Below are positions 23,058 through 30,927 of a DNA stretch of 31,371 nt, piece by piece (position 1 is the stretch's first letter; each line of letters starts with the position of its first letter). Source of the DNA: a virus; the IMG/VR virus record IMGVR_UViG_3300034198_021866, positions 1 to 31,371 of that record; one strand, 5' to 3'. The position numbers were made by a program, and so were the translations under genes. Below the pieces are notes generated by a model. That model saw nothing but the letters and a program-made list of their open reading frames with translations, did no database searches and was not told the origin of the DNA.

Positions 23058-24158
23058 ATGGCTAAGAAAAAAGAATCCCTAACTGAGGCAGTTGCCTCAG
23101 AATTGAAGAAAAATTTTAATTTGGATAAATTTAAAACTGTAAAAGGTTTAAATCAAAATGTCCATTTTAAAGAACAAAAATGGATTCCATTTAGCCCCGC
23201 TGTAAAAGAAGCAATCAAAATTCCAGGTTTTCCTATGGGTCATTTAATATTGACCCGAGGAAGATCTGATACTGGGAAAACCACATTAATGATTGAGAGT
23301 GCTATAGCAGCTCAAAAAATGGGAATACTTCCAGTATTTATCATTACTGAAATGAAATGGGATTTTGAACATGCCGCTACTATGGGGTTTGAATTGGAAA
23401 GAATACCAAATCCTGATAACCCAAATCATATTGAGTATGGAGGATTTTTCTTGTATGCTGACAGGTCAAGTTTAAATTCTATTGAGGATGTGGCTGCTTT
23501 TATTTTAGACTTATTTGATGAACAAAAGAAAGGAAATTTACCTTATGATTTGTTATTTTTATGGGATTCGGTAGGTTCTATTCCATGTCAATTAAGTATA
23601 GATGCTAAGAATAATAATGCTCAATGGAATGCAGGTGCAATGGCAATTCAATTTGGTAATTTTGTTAACCAAAAATTCGCTATGACTCGTAAAACTGATT
23701 ATCCTTACACTAATACTATGTTAGCTATCAATAAAGTAGGAGTACAATCTCCTGAAAGTCCTATGGGTCGTCCTAAAATGACTAATAAAACTGGAGATAC
23801 TATGTATTGGGATGCCTCTTTAGTTATTACATTTGGAAATGTTACTAATAGCGGTACCTCAAAATTAAAAGCTATCAAAAACAAACGAAATGTGGAATTT
23901 GCTAAAATAACTAAAATAGCTGTAGATAAAATACATACAGGGATTGGTGTTACATGTGCTTCTACAGTTGTAGTTACTCCACATGGTTTTATTGAAAATG
24001 CCGATAATTCTATTGCTAAGTATAAAAAACAATATAGTAATACTTGGTTTGAAGAAGGAGGTGGGGATGATATTGAAATTGTAGAAGATCGTAGTGAGTG
24101 GGAAGAAGATTCTAAAGTTGGATTAGCTGAAATTTTTGATAATTTAAATAATGATTAA
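23058..24158 (+). CDS. uvsX: recombinase UvsX (RecA-like)
   Basis: 366 residues (T4 UvsX 391). It forms filaments on ssDNA and catalyses strand exchange for recombination-dependent replication, working with gp32 encoded just upstream. Walker A is GRSDTGKT (residues 68-75). PVFIITEMKWDFEHA contains the catalytic glutamate region, LLFLWDSVGSIP is the Walker B strand, and NTMLAINKVG leads into the L2-type region. The C-terminus is acidic (DDIEIVEDRSEWEEDSKVGL). The N-terminal 40 residues form the helical subunit-interaction arm. Two bases separate its stop from the next ATG. Confidence 0.93.
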   Translation: MAKKKESLTEAVASELKKNFNLDKFKTVKGLNQNVHFKEQKWIPFSPAVKEAIKIPGFPMGHLILTRGRSDTGKTTLMIESAIAAQKMGILPVFIITEMKWDFEHAATMGFELERIPNPDNPNHIEYGGFFLYADRSSLNSIEDVAAFILDLFDEQKKGNLPYDLLFLWDSVGSIPCQLSIDAKNNNAQWNAGAMAIQFGNFVNQKFAMTRKTDYPYTNTMLAINKVGVQSPESPMGRPKMTNKTGDTMYWDASLVITFGNVTNSGTSKLKAIKNKRNVEFAKITKIAVDKIHTGIGVTCASTVVVTPHGFIENADNSIAKYKKQYSNTWFEEGGGDDIEIVEDRSEWEEDSKVGLAEIFDNLNND

Positions 24159-24160
24159 AT

Positions 24161-25198
24161 ATGAATAAACTTAACCTCCTTGATATGTTAGATAATATTA
24201 AAGAACATGATAATATTAAGGTCGATAGACATGATAGAGTTCTTGTTATTGATGGTTTAAATATGTTTTTTAGAAACTTTGCTGTAGTTAAATTTATAAA
24301 TAATGAAGGAACCCATATTGGGGGGTTAAGTGGGTTTTTGAGATCATTAGGAGCTTTAATTAAAACTATTTATCCTACCTCTGTTTATGTAATATTCGAT
24401 GGAGTAGGTTCTACTGTAAATAGGAAGAACCTACTTCCTGAATATAAAGAAAATAGACATATTAGTAGGATTACAAATTGGGATATTTTTGAAAATTTAG
24501 AAGATGAACATAACTCTCAAATTGACCAAATTACCCGTTTAATTCACTATCTAAAATGCCTACCTATTAAAACCATAGCCTTGGATAGGTCAGAAGCTGA
24601 TGATGTAATATCATATATTTCCACGAAATTATCTAATGAATATAATTCAAAAGTATTTATAGTTTCTAATGATAAGGATTTTATCCAATTAGTAAATTCT
24701 AATATTTCAGTTTATAGACCTTCAGAAAAGGATTTTTATAATTTAGAAACTGTAATAGATAAGTTTGGCATCCCCTCAGAAAATTTTATCTTATATAAAG
24801 TATTATTAGGTGATAATTCAGATAAAATCAAAGGTATTAAGGGTATGGGTGAGAAAGCTTTAATTAAAAGATTTCCTGAAATTAAAACTCAGATTTTAAC
24901 ATTAGATGATATACTTAGAATAAGTGAGGAACGTTTAAAAGAACATGTTATTTATGCTAGAATATTATCTGATATTCCTAATTTAAGACGAAATTTCCAA
25001 ATTATGAATTTACATAATCCTATGATTGATGATAATGGGAAAAAAGATTTAGATGAGTTAATTTTAGATAATACTCCCTCCTTAGATATACCTCAATTTT
25101 TAGAATATTATGAGATGGATGGGTTGAGAAATGCTATAAAAAATGTAGAATATTGGATTGAAAACACATTCAGAGATATTTTAGATATAGAAAAATAA
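24161..25198 (+). CDS. rnh: 5'-3' exonuclease/flap endonuclease (T4 RNase H-like)
   Basis: 345 residues. It removes RNA primers and 5' flaps. VLVIDGLNMFFRNFA gives the first metal-binding Asp, then YVIFDGVGSTVNRKNLLPEY with the arch that follows, SEADDVISYI and VFIVSNDKDFIQLV complete the acidic cluster, and LLGDNSDKIKGIKGMGEKAL is the helix-3-turn-helix of FEN nucleases. T4 RNase H is 305 residues; the C-terminal extra 100 residues are helical. It sits between uvsX and the helicase gene. Confidence 0.88.
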   Translation: MNKLNLLDMLDNIKEHDNIKVDRHDRVLVIDGLNMFFRNFAVVKFINNEGTHIGGLSGFLRSLGALIKTIYPTSVYVIFDGVGSTVNRKNLLPEYKENRHISRITNWDIFENLEDEHNSQIDQITRLIHYLKCLPIKTIALDRSEADDVISYISTKLSNEYNSKVFIVSNDKDFIQLVNSNISVYRPSEKDFYNLETVIDKFGIPSENFILYKVLLGDNSDKIKGIKGMGEKALIKRFPEIKTQILTLDDILRISEERLKEHVIYARILSDIPNLRRNFQIMNLHNPMIDDNGKKDLDELILDNTPSLDIPQFLEYYEMDGLRNAIKNVEYWIENTFRDILDIEK

Positions 25199-25211
25199 AA
25201 AATAATAAGTT

Positions 25212-26561
25212 GTGACCTTACAGAATATAGATCAATATGGGCCTTCATTTCAATTGAAGGTAATAGCTGCCTTACTTAATAGTAAGAAATTTTTAACAAA
25301 TATTCATGATATAATTAGTGATGAATATTTTAATAACCAGGCTCATAAATGGATAGTTAAAGAAATTATAAAATATTATAATAAATATCATACTACTCCT
25401 ACACTTGAGGTATTAAAAGTAGAATTAAAGAAAATACAAAATGAAGTATTACAAATTTCAGTAAAAGAACAATTAAGAGAAGCTTATAAAGAATCCGATG
25501 ATTTAGAATATGTTGAAGAAGAATTTTCTTCATTTTGTAAAAATCAAATTTTGAAAAAAGCTCTTTTAAATTCTGTGGATTTACTTCAAGTAAATGATTA
25601 TGATTCTATTAAATTAACTATTGAATCTGCTTTAAGAGCAGGGCAAGATAAAAATATGGGTCATGAGTATAATAAAGATATTGAAACCCGATATAGAGAA
25701 GAACATAGAATTGTAATACCTACTCCATGGAATGATTTCAATATTCTATTACAGGGTGGTTTAGGAAATGGTGATTTTGGATTGATATTTGGTAACCCAG
25801 GAGGTGGTAAATCTTGGGCGTTAGTAGCTTTAGGAGCTCATGCTATTGAATTAGGATATAATGTTAATCATTATACTTTAGAGTTAGGAGAAGATTATAT
25901 AGGGAGAAGATATGATGCATGTTTTACTAGGATTCCTGTAAATAATATTATTGAGAATAAAAATAAAGTTATACCTAAAGTAGAAGGATTAAAAGGTAAT
26001 TTAGTGATTAAAGAATATTCACCTGGAAAAGCCTCACTATCTACTATAGAATCTCATATTAAAAAATGTATTGAATTAGGGCATAAACCTGATTTAATTA
26101 TTATTGACTATGTGGATTTATTAAGATCTCGTAGAAGTTCAACTGAACGTAAACATGAAATTGATGATGTTTATACTGGAACTAAAGGTTTAGCTCGAGA
26201 ATTAAATATTCCTGTTTGGAGTGTTTCTCAAGTTAATAGAGCAGGTGCCAAAGATGATATTATTGAAGGAGATAAAGCAGCTGGATCTTACGATAAAATT
26301 ATGATTGTAGATTTTGCTATGTCTCTAAGTAGAAAACGTGAAGATAAAGTTAATGGAACTGGTAGATTTCATATTATGAAAAATAGATATGGAGGAGATG
26401 GTTTAACTTTTGGTTCTAAAATTGATACATCTATGGGAGTATTTGAAATAATATCTGATGATGAGTTAGAAAGTATAACTCCATCTGCCAAACCTGGAGA
26501 AGTTTCAGATAGAGAGAAATCTTATTTAAGGCAACAACAACAATTTTTTTTAAATCCTTAA
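25212..26561 (+). CDS. gp41: replicative DNA helicase, T4 gp41-like (DnaB family)
   Basis: 449 residues, close to T4 gp41 (about 475). A ring helicase that unwinds the fork. The start is GTG at 25212, the only suitable start in this frame upstream of conserved sequence; ATG codons come too late. An N-terminal helical domain (to about residue 150) is followed by the RecA-like domain with WNDFNILLQGGLGNGDFGLI, Walker A GNPGGGKS (about 194-201), Walker B LIIIDYVDLLR (about 295-305), SVSQVNRAGAKDD and the arginine/sensor segment FHIMKNRYGGDG near the end. The C-terminal 30 residues are polar and glutamine-rich. Confidence 0.9.
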   Translation: MTLQNIDQYGPSFQLKVIAALLNSKKFLTNIHDIISDEYFNNQAHKWIVKEIIKYYNKYHTTPTLEVLKVELKKIQNEVLQISVKEQLREAYKESDDLEYVEEEFSSFCKNQILKKALLNSVDLLQVNDYDSIKLTIESALRAGQDKNMGHEYNKDIETRYREEHRIVIPTPWNDFNILLQGGLGNGDFGLIFGNPGGGKSWALVALGAHAIELGYNVNHYTLELGEDYIGRRYDACFTRIPVNNIIENKNKVIPKVEGLKGNLVIKEYSPGKASLSTIESHIKKCIELGHKPDLIIIDYVDLLRSRRSSTERKHEIDDVYTGTKGLARELNIPVWSVSQVNRAGAKDDIIEGDKAAGSYDKIMIVDFAMSLSRKREDKVNGTGRFHIMKNRYGGDGLTFGSKIDTSMGVFEIISDDELESITPSAKPGEVSDREKSYLRQQQQFFLNP

Positions 26562-26570
26562 TAGGATTTT
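26552..26570 (+). terminator. weak hairpin at end of helicase gene
   Basis: 7-bp stem AAATCCT/AGGATTT (26552-26558, 26563-26569) with a TAAT loop that overlaps the stop codon at 26559-26561. It is followed by only a short T stretch and preceded by eight T, so it could act weakly in either direction. Confidence 0.35.
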
Positions 26571-26604
26571 GATACTAATTTAAAACTATAGAATATTTAC
26601 TACA

Positions 26605-26612
26605 TATAAATA
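26605..26612 (+). promoter_or_regulatory. T4-late-like promoter of nrdB
   Basis: Exact TATAAATA, seven bases before ATG 26620, in a 58-base intergenic gap. Confidence 0.5.
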
Positions 26613-26619
26613 AAATTTT

Positions 26620-27570
26620 ATGATTACAGAACCTCGCATTTTTTATAAACCCTTTGAATATCAAGAAGCGTTTGATTTTTTCAAAAACCAACATAGAGCA
26701 CATTGGTTAGCAGATGAAATACCTTTGGCTTCTGATTTAAATGATTGGAAGTTAAAACTAAATGAATCTGAAAAGAACTTAATAGGAAATATTTTAAAAT
26801 CATTTGCCCAAACAGAAGTACATGTTAATGATTATTGGTCTACTAAAGTTTCAATTTGGTTTCCTAAACCCGAAATCCAAGCTATGGCTAGAGCATTTGC
26901 GGACTTTGAGAGTGTTCATGCTGAAGCTTATGCAAGATTAAATGAAGAATTGGGTTTAGATAATTTTCAAGCATTTTTAGAAGATGAAACATCTAAAGCA
27001 AAAATCGAAAGACTTATAGAAGTCCCTGGAGATACTTTAGAAGAAAGAGCTATATCATTAGCTATATTCTCAGCTTTTACTGAAGGAGTTAATCTATTCT
27101 CTTCATTTGCTATATTAATGAGTTTTCAATTAAGAAATTTAATGAAAGGAACAGGTCAAATTGTAGCTTGGTCTGTACGAGATGAATCATTACATTCTAA
27201 AGCAGGGTGTTGGTTATTTAGAAAATTATTAGAAGAACAATCTACATTAAATACTCCTGAATTAAGAAATAAAGTTATTGAAGCCTGTAATTTATCAGTA
27301 CAATTAGAATTTGATTTTATTGATAAAGCATTTGAAATGGGAGATATTGAAGGGTTAAATAAAAATCAACTTAAAAACTTTATCAAAGCTAGAGCAAATG
27401 AAAAAATGATTGAATTAGGCTATAATGGAGTGTATAATGATATAGATCCTAATTTACTTAAACAAATGGAATGGTTTGGACATTTAACTAACGGAGTTGA
27501 ACATCAAGATTTCTTCGCTCAAAGACCTACTTCTTATGCTAAATCTACTGCTGATTGGAGTGATTTATAA
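26620..27570 (+). CDS. nrdB: class I ribonucleotide reductase small subunit
   Basis: 316 residues. It makes the metal/radical cofactor used by NrdA to reduce ribonucleotides to deoxyribonucleotides. A full metal ligand set can be placed: E66 (FAQTEVHVNDYW), E97 and H100 (FESVHAEAY), E155 (FTEGVNLFSSF), E189 and H192 (DESLHSKAG). Y104 is at the radical tyrosine position. The first ligand is Glu where E. coli-type enzymes have Asp, as in several Bacteroidota-type NrdB proteins. The C-terminal tail (FFAQRPTSYAKSTADWSDL) is the NrdA-binding peptide. Its own TATAAATA lies just upstream. The order nrdB then nrdA, split by two small ORFs, is the reverse of the T4 order. Confidence 0.93.
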   Translation: MITEPRIFYKPFEYQEAFDFFKNQHRAHWLADEIPLASDLNDWKLKLNESEKNLIGNILKSFAQTEVHVNDYWSTKVSIWFPKPEIQAMARAFADFESVHAEAYARLNEELGLDNFQAFLEDETSKAKIERLIEVPGDTLEERAISLAIFSAFTEGVNLFSSFAILMSFQLRNLMKGTGQIVAWSVRDESLHSKAGCWLFRKLLEEQSTLNTPELRNKVIEACNLSVQLEFDFIDKAFEMGDIEGLNKNQLKNFIKARANEKMIELGYNGVYNDIDPNLLKQMEWFGHLTNGVEHQDFFAQRPTSYAKSTADWSDL

Positions 27571-27580
27571 AAAATATATT

Positions 27581-28039
27581 ATGATAAAATTAAAAGATTT
27601 ACTTAAAGAAATAATTGATATATACTCTCCAGAAGAACTAAACTCTAAAGATATTGAATATGAGATTACTCTAGAGTCTAATACTCGTTTTACTGTAAAT
27701 ATAAAATATAAAGATCAGTATTACAAATTAAGAATATTACCGTTTTTTAATCCTAAACGCCCTAATTTAACTTTTGGTAGTACTGATGAAGATTACGAAA
27801 ACATGAACTTCAGTGAACTATTAAATTCACCATATTCTTCTAGAATTTTAGCTGCAGTTTTTGGATTAATTAGATATTGGGTAGATAAATATAATATTCA
27901 ACAATTTGAGTATGGAGCTGATGGTAACACCAGAATTAAGCTTTATGATTACTATCTAACAAAACATTTCCCAGATTTTAAAAATACAAACAAAGTAGAA
28001 ACAACTGACTCAGATATATTCATATGGGAGAAAATATAA
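27581..28039 (+). CDS. unknown 152-residue protein with leader and GNAT-like C-terminus
   Basis: Starts at ATG 27581, 10 bases after the nrdB stop; a longer frame from 27497 would overlap nrdB and is rejected. MIKLKDLLKEIIDIY is a short amphipathic leader resembling those of the genes at 18534, 29936 and 30928. The C-terminal part (SSRILAAVFGLIRYWVDKYN, then RIKLYDYYLTKHFPDF) resembles a helix-plus-LY motif seen in uncharacterised phage proteins with a GNAT-like fold. No acetyl-CoA loop is convincing, so enzymatic activity is doubtful. It separates nrdB from nrdA. Confidence 0.55.
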   Translation: MIKLKDLLKEIIDIYSPEELNSKDIEYEITLESNTRFTVNIKYKDQYYKLRILPFFNPKRPNLTFGSTDEDYENMNFSELLNSPYSSRILAAVFGLIRYWVDKYNIQQFEYGADGNTRIKLYDYYLTKHFPDFKNTNKVETTDSDIFIWEKI

Positions 28040-28197
28040 TATATAAAATAGAAATTCTTCAACTTATTGAATCTAAATATAATATTGAAATAAAAGACGA
28101 AGAAGTTGAAAATATACTAACTTTAGAAAATTTAATTGAATTGATAAAATCAAAAATAAAAAATGAACATAAATACAGATATAACAAATTGGACTAA
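28024..28197 (+). CDS. 57-residue ORF resembling half of an acyl carrier protein
   Basis: ATG 28024 to TAA 28197. Residues 9-45, EILQLIESKYNIEIKDEEVE then NILTLENLIELIKSKIK, match the C-terminal half of acyl carrier proteins (helix II end, the I.I.DEE motif, helix III/IV). The phosphopantetheine attachment serine (DSL/DSV) is absent because the protein starts too late. The frame overlaps the end of the 152-residue gene and the nrdA start at 28163 by 35 bases, an overlap typical of tightly packed phage genes. Small ACP-like proteins occur in other T4-like phages. It may be a truncated relic or an ACP-fold adaptor. Confidence 0.4.
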   Translation: MGENIIYKIEILQLIESKYNIEIKDEEVENILTLENLIELIKSKIKNEHKYRYNKLD

Positions 28198-29890
28198 AGG
28201 AAAAAATTATCCTGAATGGCTCGATGAGATAGGACTAAGTATGATTTCAAAAGGTTATCTATTACCTGATGAAGATGTATTTGGGGTTTTTAGAAGAGTC
28301 AGCAAAGCCTCTTCTCGTAGATTAAAACGTAAAGACCTTCAACCATATTTTTATGAAGCTATGGTTAAAAACTGGTTATGTTTAGCATCTCCAGTTCTAT
28401 CAAATATGGGAACTGAAAGAGGTATGCCTATATCATGTTTTGGAATATCTGTGGGAGACTCAATTGAAGGTATAGCTGATTCAAATTCAGAATTAATGAG
28501 GTTAACTTCCCAAGGAGGAGGGGTAGGTATTGATCTATCTAATATCAGAGGTAGAGGTAAATCAATTAAGGATAATGGAGTAAGTGAAGGTATTGTACCT
28601 TGGGCTAAAATATTTGATTCTACTATTCTAGCTACAAATCAAGGTTCAGTGCGTAGAGGAGCAGCCTCTGTTAATTTGAATATTAATCATCCTGATATTG
28701 AAGAATTCCTTCAAATCAGACGACCTAAAGGAGATGTAAATCGCCAATGTTTAAATTTACATCAATGTGTTGTAATTGATGATGAATTTATGGATAAATT
28801 AAATAATAAAGATCCTAAATCATTAAAAATATGGGGTGAAATTTTAAAAACACGTTTAGAAACAGGTGAACCCTATATTATGTTTGAGGATAATGTTAAT
28901 AATGCTAATCCTGAAGCTTATAAAAAAAACAATTTAAAAGTTACATACACTAATATATGCTCTGAGATATCATTATTCTCAGACCCACTTCATTCATTTA
29001 TTTGTTGTTTATCTTCTTTAAATTTAGCTCGTTGGGATGAATGGAAAGATTATAAATTTGAAAACGGAATGTCATTACCTGAACTTACATGTTGGTTTCT
29101 AGAAGGGGTTCTTCAAGAATTTATTGATAGAGCTAAAAATATGAAATTCATGGAAAATACAGTACGTTCAGCTGTTAAAGGTAGAGCAATAGGTATTGGA
29201 GTGTTAGGATGGCATACATATTTACAATCTAGAAATATTCCCTTTATAGGATTACAATCAAATGCTTTAACTAGAGTTATGTTTGATTTCATACAAAAAG
29301 AAGCATTAAAAGCTTCAAAAGATCAAGCTGAGGAATATGGAGAACCAGAATGGTGTATAGGTACTGGATTAAGACATACCCACCATTTAGCTATAGCTCC
29401 TACTATTTCAAATGCTCATATTTCGGGAGGTGTTTCTCCTTCAATAGAACCAATTCCTGCTAATGTTTATAATCTGAAAACAGCCAAAGGAGTTTTTATA
29501 AAAAAGAATAAGATATTAGAAAATTTATTAGATTCTAAAGGATATAACATAGATAGTATTTGGGAAAAAATAGCTAAAGACCAAGGTTCGGTATTAGGTT
29601 TACCTGACTATATATTATCAGAACAAGAGAAAGAAGTATTTTTGACATTTAAAGAAATAAATCAATTAGAAATAGTTCGACAAAATGGAATACGTCAAAA
29701 ATTTGTAGATCAAGCTATCTCATTAAATTTATGTTTTGACCCAAATGACTCCCCTAAATGGATTAGTCAAGTACATAAGGAAGCACATAAATTAGGAGTA
29801 AAAACACTATACTACTTACGCACAGAAAGCGTATTAAGAGGAGATAATTTACAAAGAACTGCAGAGACGTGCTCTAGTTGTGAGGGATAG
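28163..29890 (+). CDS. nrdA: class I ribonucleotide reductase large subunit
   Basis: 575 residues, shorter than T4 NrdA (754). Active-site residues are all visible: C92 (PISCFG), the N264/C266/E268 triad (TNICSEI), the partner cysteine at C281 or C282 (FICCLSSLNL), Y550-Y551 for radical transfer (TLYYLRT) and the redox pair C570/C573 (CSSCEG) at the tail. The protein begins directly with the catalytic barrel region and lacks an N-terminal ATP-cone, so the usual dATP overall-activity control is probably missing. SQGGGVGIDLSNIRGRGKSI and the GSVRRGAASV segment fit the substrate-site loops. It works with NrdB encoded at 26620. Confidence 0.93.
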   Translation: MNINTDITNWTKGKNYPEWLDEIGLSMISKGYLLPDEDVFGVFRRVSKASSRRLKRKDLQPYFYEAMVKNWLCLASPVLSNMGTERGMPISCFGISVGDSIEGIADSNSELMRLTSQGGGVGIDLSNIRGRGKSIKDNGVSEGIVPWAKIFDSTILATNQGSVRRGAASVNLNINHPDIEEFLQIRRPKGDVNRQCLNLHQCVVIDDEFMDKLNNKDPKSLKIWGEILKTRLETGEPYIMFEDNVNNANPEAYKKNNLKVTYTNICSEISLFSDPLHSFICCLSSLNLARWDEWKDYKFENGMSLPELTCWFLEGVLQEFIDRAKNMKFMENTVRSAVKGRAIGIGVLGWHTYLQSRNIPFIGLQSNALTRVMFDFIQKEALKASKDQAEEYGEPEWCIGTGLRHTHHLAIAPTISNAHISGGVSPSIEPIPANVYNLKTAKGVFIKKNKILENLLDSKGYNIDSIWEKIAKDQGSVLGLPDYILSEQEKEVFLTFKEINQLEIVRQNGIRQKFVDQAISLNLCFDPNDSPKWISQVHKEAHKLGVKTLYYLRTESVLRGDNLQRTAETCSSCEG

Positions 29891-29911
29891 GCGATCTTTA
29901 AAATCTTTGAA

Positions 29912-29919
29912 TATTTATA
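29912..29919 (+). promoter_or_regulatory. late-like promoter of cassette copy B
   Basis: TATTTATA followed by CGTAAACGAAAAACAA and ATG 29936, the same arrangement as at 18510. Confidence 0.55.
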
Positions 29920-29935
29920 CGTAAACGAAAAACAA

Positions 29936-30298
29936 ATGAAACATTCAGAACTAAAACAAATGATTAAAGAGGAAATCGAAAAAGAATTATCTTCCAATTC
30001 AAGAGGAATGAAAGTTAAAGATTTAAAACTTTATGGTAAATATAAAGATATACGTTTCCCAAACAGAGAATATATTTATATTGGAATCAGTAACAGAGAT
30101 GAATATTGGTTTTTATATAAAAATGAAGGAGATAATACAACCTCTTTAACATTGATATATTATGGTTTTAATCCTAAACAAATTGTTAAAAATTTAAATC
30201 TTGAAACATTTATTAATTATAATGGTAAATATATTAAAGATTATGATCGGAATTATCTTTCAAAAGAAGAAATTGAAAAATATATTAAACCTATCTAA
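29936..30298 (+). CDS. 120-residue accessory protein, paralogue of the gene at 18534
   Basis: Starts MKHSELKQMIKEEIEKELSS and shares with the 18534 product the leader, SRGMKVKDLKLYGKYK, EYIYIGISN, NTTSLTLIYY and LNLETFINYNGKYIKDY; both are exactly 120 residues. The middle has changed most (for example DIRFPNRE against YINYQDGE), suggesting divergence under continued selection for an intact frame. It lies between nrdA and the FAD-enzyme piece as an independent transcription unit. Function unknown; an internal (packaged) virion protein is one possibility because of the leader. Confidence 0.65.
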   Translation: MKHSELKQMIKEEIEKELSSNSRGMKVKDLKLYGKYKDIRFPNREYIYIGISNRDEYWFLYKNEGDNTTSLTLIYYGFNPKQIVKNLNLETFINYNGKYIKDYDRNYLSKEEIEKYIKPI

Positions 30299-30318
30299 AT
30301 AAAACTTAAATCTCAAGA

Positions 30319-30347
30319 AGAGCTTGGAAATCCCAAGCTCTTTTTTT
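30319..30347 (+). terminator. terminator of cassette copy B
   Basis: Stem AGAGCTTGG/CCAAGCTCT (30319-30327, 30333-30341), loop AAATC, then a T run through 30347. Identical to copy A. Confidence 0.9.
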
Positions 30348-30359
30348 ATATTTAACATA

Positions 30360-30373
30360 TATAAATATTTATA
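30360..30373 (+). promoter_or_regulatory. late-like promoter before FAD enzyme gene
   Basis: TATAAATA (30360-30367) overlapping TATTTATA (30366-30373), five bases before ATG 30379, directly after cassette B's terminator. Confidence 0.55.
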
Positions 30374-30378
30374 ATAAA

Positions 30379-30906
30379 ATGGGAAAATACGATAAAAAAA
30401 TTGTAGTAATAGGAGCAGGAGTAGCAGGAATCAATGCTGTTACTAAATTAGTAGATAACGGATATCCTGGAGAACTTATCACAGTAATTGATATGGGAAA
30501 TGATCCTTTTGAAAGAAAACCAGAAGAAGTTATGACAGGTATGTTAGGAGCTGGTGGTTGGAGTGATGGTAAATTAACATATCATACAGCAATCGGAGGT
30601 CAATTATCAAAATATTGTGGTGAAGAAAAAGCAATGGAATTAATGGATCAAGTTATTAGTAACTTAAGACTATTCCACCCTAAACCTGAAGAAATATTTT
30701 GTTCTGACCCACAAGAAGAACCAGATTTCATTAAACCATATTTTGGTTTGAGAATGTTTCCTGTATGGCATATAGGATCTAATTATCTTCATCTCATCGC
30801 TTGCAAGTGGTACGAATATTTATTATCGAAGGGAGTGAACTTCATATGGAATACAGAAGTCATAGATATAAACTTTGAGACGGGGGAAATAATATTAAAA
30901 GATTAA
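30379..30906 (+). CDS. N-terminal part of an FAD-dependent dehydrogenase (COG2509-like)
   Basis: 175 residues. The N-terminus KIVVIGAGVAGINAVTKLV is a dinucleotide-binding GxGxxG motif followed by ITVIDMG, the strand that holds the FAD ribose. GAGGWSDGKLTYHTAIGGQL is the SDGKLT signature of COG2509 flavoproteins, and WHIGSNYLHLIACKWYEYLL with FIWNTEVIDINFETGEI fits the next part of that family. Full members run to roughly 450-530 residues, so at least half, including the rest of the FAD domain, is missing. TAA 30904-30906 is directly followed by the promoter of the next gene. It may be a truncated remnant, or the rest may lie beyond the window after an insertion or intron. As it stands it is unlikely to be a complete enzyme. 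Confidence 0.7.
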   Translation: MGKYDKKIVVIGAGVAGINAVTKLVDNGYPGELITVIDMGNDPFERKPEEVMTGMLGAGGWSDGKLTYHTAIGGQLSKYCGEEKAMELMDQVISNLRLFHPKPEEIFCSDPQEEPDFIKPYFGLRMFPVWHIGSNYLHLIACKWYEYLLSKGVNFIWNTEVIDINFETGEIILKD

Positions 30907-30914
30907 TATTTATA
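30907..30914 (+). promoter_or_regulatory. late-like promoter element
   Basis: TATTTATA in the context TATTTATAATAAAG, starting at the base after the FAD-gene stop codon and 13 bases before ATG 30928. Confidence 0.5.
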
Positions 30915-30927
30915 ATAAAGTATAATT

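Larger units (their letters stand above)
29912..30347 (+). repeat. cassette copy B: promoter, small gene and terminator
   Basis: Second copy of the unit at 18510-18946, 11.4 kb away: same promoter and leader (one base differs), paralogous gene and the same terminator hairpin. Confidence 0.8.

Noticed and set aside
27497-27580. Start at 27497 for the 152-residue protein
   Set aside because: It overlaps the nrdB C-terminal coding region and yields a leucine-rich stretch from out-of-frame reading.
29812-29997. Minus-strand open frame at the end of nrdA
   Set aside because: Antisense shadow spanning nrdA's tail and the promoter of cassette B.
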